Positions 45,238-54,307 of a DNA stretch of 64,000 nucleotides are shown here, piece after piece (position 1 is the first letter of the stretch; the number at the start of each line of letters is the position of its first letter). Origin of the DNA: Actinostola sp. cb2023 (Eukaryota > Cnidaria > Anthozoa > Actiniaria > Actinostolidae); the NCBI GenBank assembly GCA_033675265.1, contig JAUJYZ010001581.1, positions 1 through 64,000 of the forward strand. The letters run 5' to 3'. The notes under the pieces are model-generated. The model saw only the letters and a program-made list of their open reading frames with translations. It had not been told where the DNA came from and did no database searches. The position numbers and the translations under genes are program-made.

Positions 45238-46186
45238 TTGTGGGATTTTATTTTTTAATCCAAATCGTGATCTCTCAAGTAAGTGTAATACTAGCTTTAC
45301 TCATCGGAGAGAAAGAAAGCTTTGTATGTCCCTTCTGTCTCCGTTTGTCCTGATAGTCCTCGGTTTGTCCTTATAGACCTTATAATGTCCTTAGTGTCCT
45401 TAGTTTGTCCTCGGTTTGTCCTTATCGTGAACATCTTGATAAGCTGAAACTTTCATTGAAAGGCCATCACTTATGCTAAAGCTTCAAGCTGTTAACATGG
45501 TCAAGCGAGTGTGTCGAGATTGTCCGATTCCGAATTGTGGAGCAAAATACCTCGTGAAATTGTCCAATCATCTCACGGATGTACATCAGTTGGACCACAT
45601 TCAGCGGAGAAAGTATCTACAAGAGACAAAACTTCAACCCAAGGTAAAAGTGATCATCTATCATGACGCTGATAACACGAAAACGTCAAAGTCATGTACC
45701 ACAAGTAAAACATCACCAACTCAGGAACAACAACAAACTCCAGACATCGTTTACCAATTATCAATACCAAGAAACACAACGGATTCATTGAAAACTCGAA
45801 GTGAAGGTATTAGGAAAGCAATTAAGATCAACAAACCTCGTAACCGATCAACGCATCAACTTTCTCATGAATGGCTCATTATGCCGTAATATCAGTTTTT
45901 GTAATATCAGTATTGTTTAAAAGGTACAGTACTTGGACTCTGTAAAGCAGTCAAATCGAACCCACTTAATCGGGCCACATCCAAGGACCACATCCAAGGA
46001 CAAAAAGGTCAAACTAAGGACACTAAGGACATTATAAGGTCTATAAGGACAAACCGAGGACTATCAGGTCAAACGGAGACAAACGGGACATACAAGGCCT
46101 TCTTTCTCTTCGATGAGTAAACAAGTTTTATACTTACTTGAGAGATCACGATTTGGATTAAAAAATATATACAATCCCACAATTTA
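45238..46186. repeat. Inner inverted repeat enclosing the C2H2-like gene
   Basis: Left arm 45238-45425 and right arm 45990-46186 are inverted copies (GTCCTCGGTTTGTCCTTAT against ATAAGGACAAACCGAGGAC; GATCTCTCAAGTAAGT against ACTTACTTGAGAGATC). The arms contain direct GTCCTTAGTTTGTCC subrepeats. The pair frames the gene at 45473-45889 precisely, like a small mobile unit inside the element. Confidence 0.85.
45473..45889 (+). CDS. C2H2-finger protein related to the N-terminus of the element 1 ATPase
   Basis: This is a 138-codon frame; initiation may be at 45473 or, eight codons on, at 45497 (MVKRVCRDC). The finger reads CPIPNC...LSNHLTDVH and is followed by RRKYLQE. The ATPase at 4878-6265 has CPIC...WSHLTRVH followed by KRLLQE in the same order. 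The rest is basic and low-complexity, ending RSTHQLSHEWLIMP, with no ATPase motifs. It could be a detached finger domain of the same family, acting as a DNA-binding protein. It lies within an inverted repeat. Confidence 0.6.
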   Translation: MLKLQAVNMVKRVCRDCPIPNCGAKYLVKLSNHLTDVHQLDHIQRRKYLQETKLQPKVKVIIYHDADNTKTSKSCTTSKTSPTQEQQQTPDIVYQLSIPRNTTDSLKTRSEGIRKAIKINKPRNRSTHQLSHEWLIMP

Positions 46187-46330
46187 ATAGTTTTAAAATG
46201 AGAGGGGGAAAAAAAAAACCCCGTACAGAACAAATTAAGAATGATATAAAGTCGGCGCAAAATGGGTAACCAATGAAGCAGACCAAAAACGATGAAATAA
46301 TGTGTCAAGAAAACGTTCATTTGAGTAATT
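46187..46330. other. Spacer with poly-A tract
   Basis: Between the inner inverted repeat and the first promoter copy there is only low-complexity sequence (GGGGGAAAAAAAAAACCCC at 46203). No gene. Confidence 0.6.
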
Positions 46331-46560
46331 GTATCTACCATAAAATCACGTAAACATGCATGCGTGGGTGGATGAATAGATACTTGGAGCACCAGATGAG
46401 ATAGGCTTGGGCCGGGACTTATTTACCATGGTAAATGATGTTCGTTTGCTCTGTGACCACGCCTGTGCTAAGTGTATATATAGGGAGCCACAATCAAACT
46501 AGTTATTTTGATTTGACAGTCAAGAGGAGAGAGGGAGAAAACTGAAAAGGCCACCATATC
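46330..46560 (+). promoter_or_regulatory. Promoter copy A (TATA box, mutated start region)
   Basis: It shares with 47180-47378 the series TGTATCTACCATAAAAT, CATGGTAAATGAT, GTGTATATATAGGGAGCC (TATA box near 46472), AACTAGTT and GTCAAGAGGAGA, and then GGCCACCAT at the start of the gene. At the position of the ATG in the other copy this one has ATA (46556-46558), six codons upstream of and in frame with the ATG at 46574. Confidence 0.75.
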
Positions 46561-46573
46561 CGCTTATTACGAT

Positions 46574-47206
46574 ATGGCTCGAAAGAAAACATGTTGTATG
46601 AAGGAACTTCTTCGATCCTGCATGCGAATGAATCACTGTCAGGTGTGCGGTCGCACCTTTGCTGAAATGAAACGATTTTTGGTTGATTTGAAAAAGCGTG
46701 CTGACACTGGTGAAGATCCCATCGTTCTGGAGAAAGAATGTGACTGTGAAACCACGTTTCATTTCAAACAAGGATATGCTGTGATTATCAATCGATATTA
46801 GGGAGCTTAAGCAGCAGACGTTTTTGTCAACACGGACGGCGCGCGCACTGACGAATGATGTTCGAATCGACCGTTGACGTCCGTGACGGCAATCTATCAC
46901 GTAAAAACTGGTGAAGTGCCGTCGTAGATTGCCGTCACGGACGTCAACGGTCGATTCGAACATTATTCGTCAGTGCGCGCGCCGTCCGTGTTCACAAAAA
47001 CGTCTGCTGCTTAAGCTCCCTATTGTAACCATTACAGTCTCGTGGATCTCACTCCTACAGAGGAAACGTGCCGCTGTACTACCAGACGCTTCGAATTCGT
47101 AGATTGTCTACTGCCTGAATGCTACAAACGATATCCCAAAACATTATGTCCACACTGTCAAGGCAACTTTTATCTGTGTAATTGCATCTACCATAAAACC
47201 AATTAA
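46574..47206 (+). pseudogene. Cysteine-rich protein gene split by a 220-bp MITE
   Basis: The first part (46574-46800) has paired cysteines (KTCCMKEL, CMRMNHCQVCG, ECDCET). The MITE introduces a TAG at 46799-46801. Beyond it, from 47021, the same reading frame continues (once one TA is counted) with CRC, C...C, CPHC and CNC motifs to a TAA at 47204-47206. About 13 cysteines in total suggest two zinc-binding modules. I recognise no family, though the pattern is broadly like the cysteine-rich tail of the element 1 acidic protein. The start may originally have been at the ATA of promoter copy A. Confidence 0.65.
46801..47020. mobile_element. Foldback MITE with TA duplication (GGGAGCTTAAGCAGCAGACG)
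   Basis: A 220-bp, almost perfect hairpin with arms of about 100 bp. The ends are GGGAGCTTAAGCAGCAGACG and its complement, with TA on both sides (46799-46800 and 47021-47022). It is GC-richer than its surroundings. TA duplication fits the Tc1/mariner group. Confidence 0.9.
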
Positions 47207-47378
47207 AGCATGCATGCATGGAGCACCAGTTGGGGTGGGGGTTATTTATCATGGTAAATGATATTCCTGTGCTTGGTGACCTCGCCTGTGTTAAATGTAT
47301 ATATAAGGAGCCGCTATAAAAAACTAGTTCATTTGAGTCAAGAGGAGAAAGGAAGAGAGAACTAACACAGCCACCATG
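47180..47378 (+). promoter_or_regulatory. Promoter copy B (TATA box and GCCACCATG start)
   Basis: This second copy of the promoter block has GTATATATAAGGAGCC near 47300 and ends in GCCACCATG at 47370-47378, a strong Kozak-type context. Its left edge overlaps the end of the cysteine-rich gene. Confidence 0.75.
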
Positions 47379-47882
47379 TCCGCTCATTACCAGGATGAAG
47401 AATCCAGTTTAGATAGTACTCAGGGAAGTGAAGGTTCAGTTGGAAGTCAGTCTCAGGAAACAACAACATCGGAGTCTTCAAACGATAGTCATGATGGAGT
47501 TGAAGAAAGTGTGTGGCAACGGATTCAGACAGAAGCAATAGAACGCCATGAGAACAACTGGCAACATTTAGTTGATAATTATGAACAAGCTGGCGAAAAT
47601 GCAGAAACTGCTAAAATCAAAGCCAGTAACGACTTGGTACCGACATACAGAAAAGAGCTACGAGCTGTTTTATTTGAGTATCTCAAATGGATGCATGGAT
47701 TAAAGAAAAATGCTGAATATCGAAAAGTAATGGAAACAAAACAGAATCTTATGGACACAGAAGGCTTTGGATGGGAAGAAGCAACAGAGGCAGCAATACA
47801 TCAACGAAAGTTCTTGCTGAATAAACTCTTCTACAAACAGCCTACTCTAGAACACAATGCGAACCCTGTGTACAAGTTATAA
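47376..47882 (+). CDS. 168-residue acidic, helical protein of a virus-like family
   Basis: The intact frame starts in a GCCACCATG context. Residues 1-48 are Ser/Glu/Asp-rich. The remainder is predicted helical, with VWQRIQTEAIERHENNWQHL, LRAVLFEYLKWMHGLKKN, and the ending AAIHQRKFLLNKLFYK. I associate this combination (VW..I...A, K..VMETKQNLMD, E.A...RKFLLN) with proteins encoded near packaging ATPases in cnidarian genomes; that is memory, not a search. AATAAA lies at 47896 at the TIR boundary. Function is unknown. Confidence 0.75.
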   Translation: MSAHYQDEESSLDSTQGSEGSVGSQSQETTTSESSNDSHDGVEESVWQRIQTEAIERHENNWQHLVDNYEQAGENAETAKIKASNDLVPTYRKELRAVLFEYLKWMHGLKKNAEYRKVMETKQNLMDTEGFGWEEATEAAIHQRKFLLNKLFYKQPTLEHNANPVYKL

Positions 47883-48334
47883 TATAACTGCTATGAAATA
47901 AATTGAAATATAGCGGCTTGATCAACGCATGTAATTCTTACTTTGCAGTGGTTAAATAAACTTCTTGTTGAAAACCAACATTTTGTCAATGTTTTGATTG
48001 TTAAATCCGCCTCATAGCATGAGAAATATTCAAAGATATATATATATCTAATCGCATTAGTGTTTCCCGGCATTGCTTGAGCTCTGGTATATATGAACTC
48101 AGTAGAACTGTGACTAATTATTCAAATTGCGCGCATCTTTTGAAAATCAATTTGCCACTTTTACTCAATAACAGAAAATAGTTCCAAGCAATTACCAAAG
48201 TTTGAGGTGTATAACAAATTTTATTTACAAAATATACTGGTGATTAATATTTACATTCAATTTGAAGTTTAATCAGTCGAGATTAAACATTTAAGTTACA
48301 AAAAACTAATCATAAAGAGGTCAAACAGTTCAAA

Positions 48335-49256
48335 CTAAAGAGTTGTTTCCTTCCTGCGTTGGAATACAGTTAAGTGTTGAAATAGTGTTTTGGTGCCGCT
48401 GTTTTCAAAAGAGTATTGGCTTCTGTTTTTTTGTGTTGCAATAGCGCTTCTCGAGCATCACGTGAAGAGCTCGAGAATCGTCCCCTGTTTCCAAAATTTT
48501 AAAATCGTAGGAACCCGATGCAGTAAATACCACATACGGAAACCTTAGTACTGTAACTCCACCATCAATATCGGGAAAATAAGAACAATATTTCTTCTCT
48601 TCTTTCAACATTTGTTCCCAAGGATAGGTGTCGATATCTTTTTTAATAAAGCACTCCACTGACAATGCTCTTGCAATAGTACTGAGGTACAGTTTTTTGT
48701 CACGAACAAAAATTGTTCGCTCATGCAGGAGGGAGACTTCGTTGGATAGTTCTCTCATCTTGTAAAAACTCATGGAATTGAAGAGCTCTTTGACAAAGAT
48801 TTCCAAACATTCTTTCATCTCTTTGTATTCAGGGTGGGTTGGGAAGATAGAATACTCTTGCTCCATTACAGTTGGGATCAGGTCCAAAAGTTTCTCTTCT
48901 GGATAGATTGTTTTCATGCGAATACGAACCGAAACCAACACATTCTGCCAAAACGTGCTATCTACTATCTGTTCGCCATTTCTGAAAGGAGCCATCTCCC
49001 AATTCTGCTCTCCACACCGTCGTGCTTGTTCTTGCCCTCCAAGCAACTTGCAAAGTTCATAAAATAGGAATCGGAACAGACATTTGACCTCTTGTAGTTT
49101 TCTTGACCATACACATACATCTAATTCTTTCAGTCGTTCACAGAGATCGCCTATCGTATCCAGCTTGATTGTCTTGGGTTCCTGTTCAGCAGCTGTGTGT
49201 TTCCTTTTCTTTGCTGGGCTCCAAGGAGGAAGAATTCGACCACTTCTCAGTTCCAT
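48335..49256 (-). pseudogene. Unknown ~300-residue protein, right TIR copy, frameshifted near the end
   Basis: The start (MELRSGRILPPWSP...) and the first ~260 codons are open, without the extra T of the left copy. One base is missing near 48480 compared with the left copy (GGGGACG against GGGGAACG), so the natural C-terminus is replaced by a short unrelated tail ending at 48405. The corresponding original stop would be at 48335-48337. Confidence 0.7.
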
Positions 49257-49590
49257 AGTAAATGTTGTGTCCGAAGTTTTGCTTTGACTTCAACTGAGCT
49301 ACTATGAAACCGAAGCTAACTTCTGGCTTGTTATATAGTTGTTTATTGTTTTGGAGAACAAAAGGGTTTATTGTTTTGCTTCAGGCTTGTTCAGACAGAA
49401 AAGTTTGTATAACTAATTAGCGTCGTTTTAACTAGTTGAAATAATAACAACACAGAAAACTCCAAAGATTTGGTTTAAAATCAATTTTATTAACTCAGTT
49501 CATATGGTAGATTTATAAAAAAGCAAGTTATAACTTTACGAATCAATCCAAGTGTTCATTTGGTTTCTGATTTCTCTAAAATAAATAAAA

Positions 49591-50067
49591 TTATCGTGAA
49601 TTTTTAACACTTTTGCCTTTCTTGACAGAGTTTTTGTTTTGATGAGATGTCTTGGCTTTTTTGGTAGGCGGTGGCGGTGGTGCATCATCTTCGCTTTCAG
49701 ACTTTTCTTCTTCCTTCCATTGAAATAAACTGCAAGTTCCGTCTGGGGGTGCTGCATTGCAAACATAAAACCAACGGCCATAGTTCTCTTTTTCTGGATC
49801 GTTGACTCGAACAAGTTTAGCATACAAACGGTGATATTTACACTTTGGAGTATCCTTCTTGAATTCAAAACCATCCTCACCGATGTTAAGTTCTTGGATC
49901 ATTTCTTGGGACATTCGTAGATTGCATCCTAGTTCACGATGGACCAGTTCCTTTTTTCTTTCAACAGCGAAATCGATCTTTTTTCCACAGCGAAACCATA
50001 CTCCCCCAGTTTTGGTTTTATTCGATTTTGCTGGAACTCCACATAAACATTTGGGAGTGCCTTCCAT
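49591..50067 (-). CDS. zf-GRF protein, right TIR copy
   Basis: Same gene as 42972-43448 in inverted orientation, intact, with the GRF finger CKYH...YGRWFYVC...CSLFQW and the lysine-rich tail. The only residue difference I noticed is Cys for Tyr just before CGVPAK. It is transcribed inward from the right end, so the two copies converge on the central genes. Two identical doses of one gene are an automatic consequence of the long TIRs. Confidence 0.75.
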   Translation of the reverse strand: MEGTPKCLCGVPAKSNKTKTGGVWFRCGKKIDFAVERKKELVHRELGCNLRMSQEMIQELNIGEDGFEFKKDTPKCKYHRLYAKLVRVNDPEKENYGRWFYVCNAAPPDGTCSLFQWKEEEKSESEDDAPPPPPTKKAKTSHQNKNSVKKGKSVKNSR

Positions 50068-50208
50068 CTTGTTCAGAGCTTCTTGATACTTCGTTTGGGT
50101 TCGTTTACTGGCTATAGATGAGTGACTGGAATTACGGAGGCTAATTTTTAAGTCTTCTTCGAAACAATAGATCCCCACCCACCCCTCCCCCGTGACATTT
50201 TGGGTATT

Positions 50209-50460
50209 TAGCACTAATATCCACATCAATTATTCATATTTAGCACGAATGTATTATAGGGTCATTCATCATTCATATTTAGCACTAATATCCACATCAA
50301 TTATTCATATTTAGCACGAATATATTATAGGGTCATTCATCATTCATATTTAGCACTAATATCCACATCAATTATTCATATTTAGCACGAATATATTATA
50401 GGGTCATTCATTATTCATATTTAGCACTAATATCACCTTAGCACTTTAGCACGAATATAT
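50209..50460. repeat. 71-bp tandem repeats near the right terminus
   Basis: Inverted counterpart of 42590-42835 with minor differences (for example GAATGTATTATAGG in the innermost unit). Confidence 0.9.
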
Positions 50461-50501
50461 TATAACCCGGCGCGTACCAACCCTCCTATACTACTTAGAA
50501 A

Positions 50502-51071
50502 GATGAAATCATTTGGGGCCGATAGGGTATATTATTCGAATTATGCGCATTTCAAATTAAACGTATCATAGTTCGAATTACATGCTTTTTGAGTTACGCG
50601 CTTGACCACACCCAAATCTGTATTTGCCACACCCAGAGCGTAAAACGCACTAAAAAGTTTCGTGGAGTTAAACATTTTTTATAAAAGACTAAAAAAACAA
50701 GCTTGAAAAGGATTTCAAAATATAAGTACATCTCAGAGGCGTGATCGAGGTAACATGAATAGTCAACTTTACTAATAGGAGCAGCAAACAAACAAACAAA
50801 AAGGAATTCAACAAATAAATAAAACAAGCAAATATATTTTTGTCGCCAGAACAACGTACAGGCCAGGCATATAGTCCCACCTATAATCCCACCTATATTC
50901 TGTTCTAACATCATTCCATGAGTGAGGCAGCTAATTGGTTTGCCCACTCTCATCGGCTAAGTGTGAAAGCAATATGAACGTTGTTTACCAAACAAAAATA
51001 ATAAGGTGTCTCAAAACACTTATATTCTTTTGAATGCCTTAACACCATTTTTTTATAATTTAAGATTAATA
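50502..51071. other. No gene seen
   Basis: AT-rich spacer between the virus-like element and the next repeat. A minus-strand frame at 50594-50953 gives a hydrophobic, cysteine-rich product with no domain I know. Confidence 0.5.
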
Positions 51072-51550
51072 CTTTAATGCCAAATGTTGTCTAACATAAA
51101 ATCGTGCTTTTTAAAAGAAACGCATTCTTATTTGCTTGTACATGTAAAGTCAGGTTGCCATAGAAACCATATGAATTATTTATTAAAGCTATAGTTTGAA
51201 ATGCCCGGCATAATAGTCTATGAATTCAAAACTTCCAGTGAGCGAAGTTTGACTATCAAAAAGTTGAATAATTTTGAGCAATTTTACATTAATTTAAATC
51301 GTGCAAAAAGTTATAATAAATTATGCAAATTAATCGGCATTGTATAATATTTATTTCAGATATTAGAAAGCTAACTTAAATTGTAGGTGTTATATTAGGT
51401 AATCATTGATTATTTAGTTTTTAGAAGAGATCAGAAGTTTACTTTTCAGATGGTTTACTTTCCATGATTTTTGCTATTTTGAAGGATTTGCTTCACCACG
51501 ATGTGTTTCAGTGGATGTCAGAAGACCGTTATTTTAGGCCCCAAAGATTA
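51072..51550. repeat. Inverted partner of the 38925-39413 repeat
   Basis: Continuous diverged complementarity to 38925-39413, from AAAATCGTGCTTTTTAAAAG to GGATGTCAGAAGACCGTTAT. Non-coding. Confidence 0.7.
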
Positions 51551-52355
51551 GGCAAAGTTGTTTAGTTCTTTTGAGAATCCCTCCCCCCCTAAAAATCCAA
51601 GCCCCTGTTTTATTAATGAATCCCCCCCCCAAAAAAATCCCTTTTAAGAATCTTCAATATCCAATCTCAACTAGGTTAAATTGACCATCAGTCAATTCGA
51701 CCTGCAACATATACACAACGGTTGATCACACTGATGAAGGGCTATGCCCGAAACGTCTGTTCAAAATACAATTGACACTTTTAAGAAATTTATTACCATT
51801 ATTCGATCTAAAATGTACAGTGTCACGCATCTCCAAGAACTTCTAGTTCATTTCTTATATGATTCATCCAGGAGGGAGGGGGTGACTCTATTGTTCTCGT
51901 ATTAGCATTTTTGACCGACTGATAGTTACCAGTGTGACGTCACGGCTCGTTCGTACGAATTTCAATATGGCAGCCAATCTGACCTTCTTTATGCCGACTA
52001 TACAACGCTCAATATTCTGTTCAGATCTACATGTACAGTCTATATGAATATTTTTTTAGTATCTAGAGGTATTAATGTGTAAGAATATCTCTACCAAGAT
52101 AAAAGTAATGCAAGGATTAAGTGTTTTTTTCGGAGTTTTAGTCTTGATGGTCATCAAAATGGAGAGCGAAATCTTTCGACCGGGTAAAGGTCTCGGCTTT
52201 CTAGAGAAGCTAAATTAAGTAATGGTGACTTCAAAAAAGGAGGTTCTGCTTAGAAGGTAATAACCACGGACTGTGTTGAATATGGTGGGTATACATGCTC
52301 TGAATCTTTGTATCTTTGCCTCCAAAGTTGTTGTGTACAAAATAAGGACACGATG

Positions 52356-53394
52356 ATTGGAGACCGTCATATATATATCCTTGGATTTTGTGGTGAAACT
52401 GTGTTCTCTTCATTTGCTAATTACTTTTACATTAGTTATTTATGTATATCACTCATGAAGTCGAATGTGCCTTGGTTTCAATACCAATTTAGTGAATTTG
52501 GTTAGTTTTATGACTGAGTTTCTGACAGTAAATATAAAGATATTTTAGCTTATGTTTAAGATATTAATTTATTAACACAATGATAATATAAAGAGAAATT
52601 TGGATTATATCAAAACGAGAATAAGAATAAATATTGTAATCAGTGTACTCGAATAAAGGTGTGTGTTTTTTAGGAGCTGCGGAGGGTGCTCAGGTCTTGA
52701 TCTGGGCCGGTTTAAATAGGGGGTGTATCACTGGGGTCTGTAAACCCTGACCCTATCATAAGACAGTGACATATCTTGTAAATTCATACCCTGTTGAAGA
52801 CAGATTCTATATACCCTATCCAATACATGGCCCATACCCATATAGCAAATATATGGGAGTACACCTCCCCAGTGTTTTATTCAGGGTTTTTGCCCCCCCC
52901 CCCCCCCCCCTCCCCCCTCAATTTTAGAATCACTAATAAATATTACGCTTTGTTTATAGAATGTATCTACCAGTATTTTCAGTTGTTTATTCTGAAAATG
53001 AGAACTGTCTTACAACAAGACTAAGCTCAATATTTCAGAATCAGATGACGGTCAAGCTTGATTTTAGAATTGATACAATTAATATACAATGATCTCATTC
53101 TCACTGTTGTTCAATGCAGAAAATGGTAACTGCATGCATGTTCTTAGTAATTAAATAATACAACATATGCTATAAGAGCAAGACTATTAACCAGTTGAAC
53201 TGAAAACCTTGACATTTCTGGGAATTTTTGATAACTATATGCTTTGAAATCAACTGAAAAGTGTTAGTAATTCCTATGGGAATACCCAACAATTCTCAGA
53301 CTGAAAAGAAAACTTCTATACCATATAATTCAAAGCTGAAATACTGAATATTATAGACCATGTTAATAACATAATACATATAAAATATAATTAA
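52356..53394. repeat. Non-coding stretch with the C-tract repeat
   Basis: 52690-52920 resembles 12060-12464 (ACCCTGACCCTATC, CATATAGCAAATATATGGGAGTAC and then a C run at 52890-52910). The rest is AT-rich with no supported gene. Confidence 0.6.
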
Positions 53395-53434
53395 TAGAGT
53401 GATGGCACTTAACCCGTGAAACAGATATTAGCCA

Positions 53435-53762
53435 TGTAGGTGCATGAGGCGTTCTTTGGGGTAAATAACTTGAATACTCGCTCTTTCGTGTTTCACTGAT
53501 GTACACATTCTTTATTATCTAAATGTACGTTCTCGGTCGCGAAGCGGTTTACAAACTGTAAAGGTAAATAAGGACTACATTCACTAAACGTTTGAATTAT
53601 CTGAAACCATAGAAAAGACTTACATTATATTCTCCATATGCTTTACGTCCTACATTTCTTCAAACCTCGACTAAACTCTCTTCAACCATGTGCCGACTGT
53701 CACGTACTCTCACCTAGTCCCTCTCGGCCGGATCATGCCCGGGCCTGTCTGCGGCAGTAACA
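53435..53762 (-). repeat. 3' LTR of BEL/Pao element 2
   Basis: Matches 59816-60144 apart from single-base differences and one indel. The element reads on minus, so this is the downstream LTR. Confidence 0.95.
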
Positions 53763-53842
53763 TTCCCGGCCCCTAAACCTGACAATGGTTTACCCTTAAA
53801 ATAAACTACTATAACCTTTAAACTCAACAATGCCTATAACGT

Positions 53843-54214
53843 CTATTGTTCTTCCTTTGCCAATAACACCACAAGTTTGTTGGCTGGGCGTCTTAATTCG
53901 GTCTTCTGGGTCCTCACGACTGCAGATCGGACTAAGCCTTGTGCGTCTGGTTCAACTTGTACGATGACTCCCATTGACCATGAGTTGCGCGAAGCATTCT
54001 CATCCTTGATTATCACGACGTCTCCAACTGCCAAGTTACGTCCAGGGTTTTGCCATTTGTGACGTTGTTGCAGCGTTACCAAGTACTCCTTTTTCCATCG
54101 TGTCCAGAAGAGGTTTGTCAAATATTGCACTCTCGTCCATCTGCGTTTCATGTAGAAATCACCTTTCTGGAGGTTCCCAGGGGGAGGTACGACAACAGCT
54201 GACTTTGTCGTCAA
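53843..54214 (-). pseudogene. DUF5641-like integrase C-terminus
   Basis: The 123-codon frame includes RRWTRVQYLTNLFWTRWKKE, GDVVIIKDENASRNSWSMG, VVRTQKTELRRPANKLV, the standard end of BEL/Pao pol. Upstream of it (54215-54307) the sequence joins a protease-region fragment, marking a large internal deletion of RT, RNase H and the integrase core. Confidence 0.9.
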
Positions 54215-54307
54215 GAGGTGACTTGGGGTTAATGGTTCTAAGTCGTCGATGTCGTTAGAGATGAAAGCTAGTGGTCTGGAGTTAATGAAGTTGGTATAGT
54301 CTCGATG

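Larger units (their letters stand above)
42544..50495. mobile_element. Polinton-like element 2 with 2.6-kb gene-carrying TIRs (7.95 kb)
   Basis: The element is flanked by a perfect 6-bp duplication TAGAAA (42538-42543 and 50496-50501). Its TIRs are 42544-45147 and 47897-50495, begin AGTAGTATAGGAGGG, and are about 99% alike by eye. Six-base duplication is the mark of Polinton/Maverick integration. Each TIR holds a zf-GRF gene and a gene for a ~300-residue unknown protein. The 2.75-kb centre holds a C2H2-like gene, a cysteine-rich gene split by a MITE, and a 168-residue gene. No polymerase B, integrase, ATPase or capsid is present. It shares the AGTAGTA terminus and a finger motif with element 1, so both may be parts or satellites of one virus-like family. 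Confidence 0.8.
47897..50495. repeat. Right TIR of element 2 (2.6 kb)
   Basis: Inverted copy of the left TIR, ending CCTATACTACT at 50495, followed by TAGAAA. It carries the same two genes on the minus strand and the inverted 71-bp array. Confidence 0.95.
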
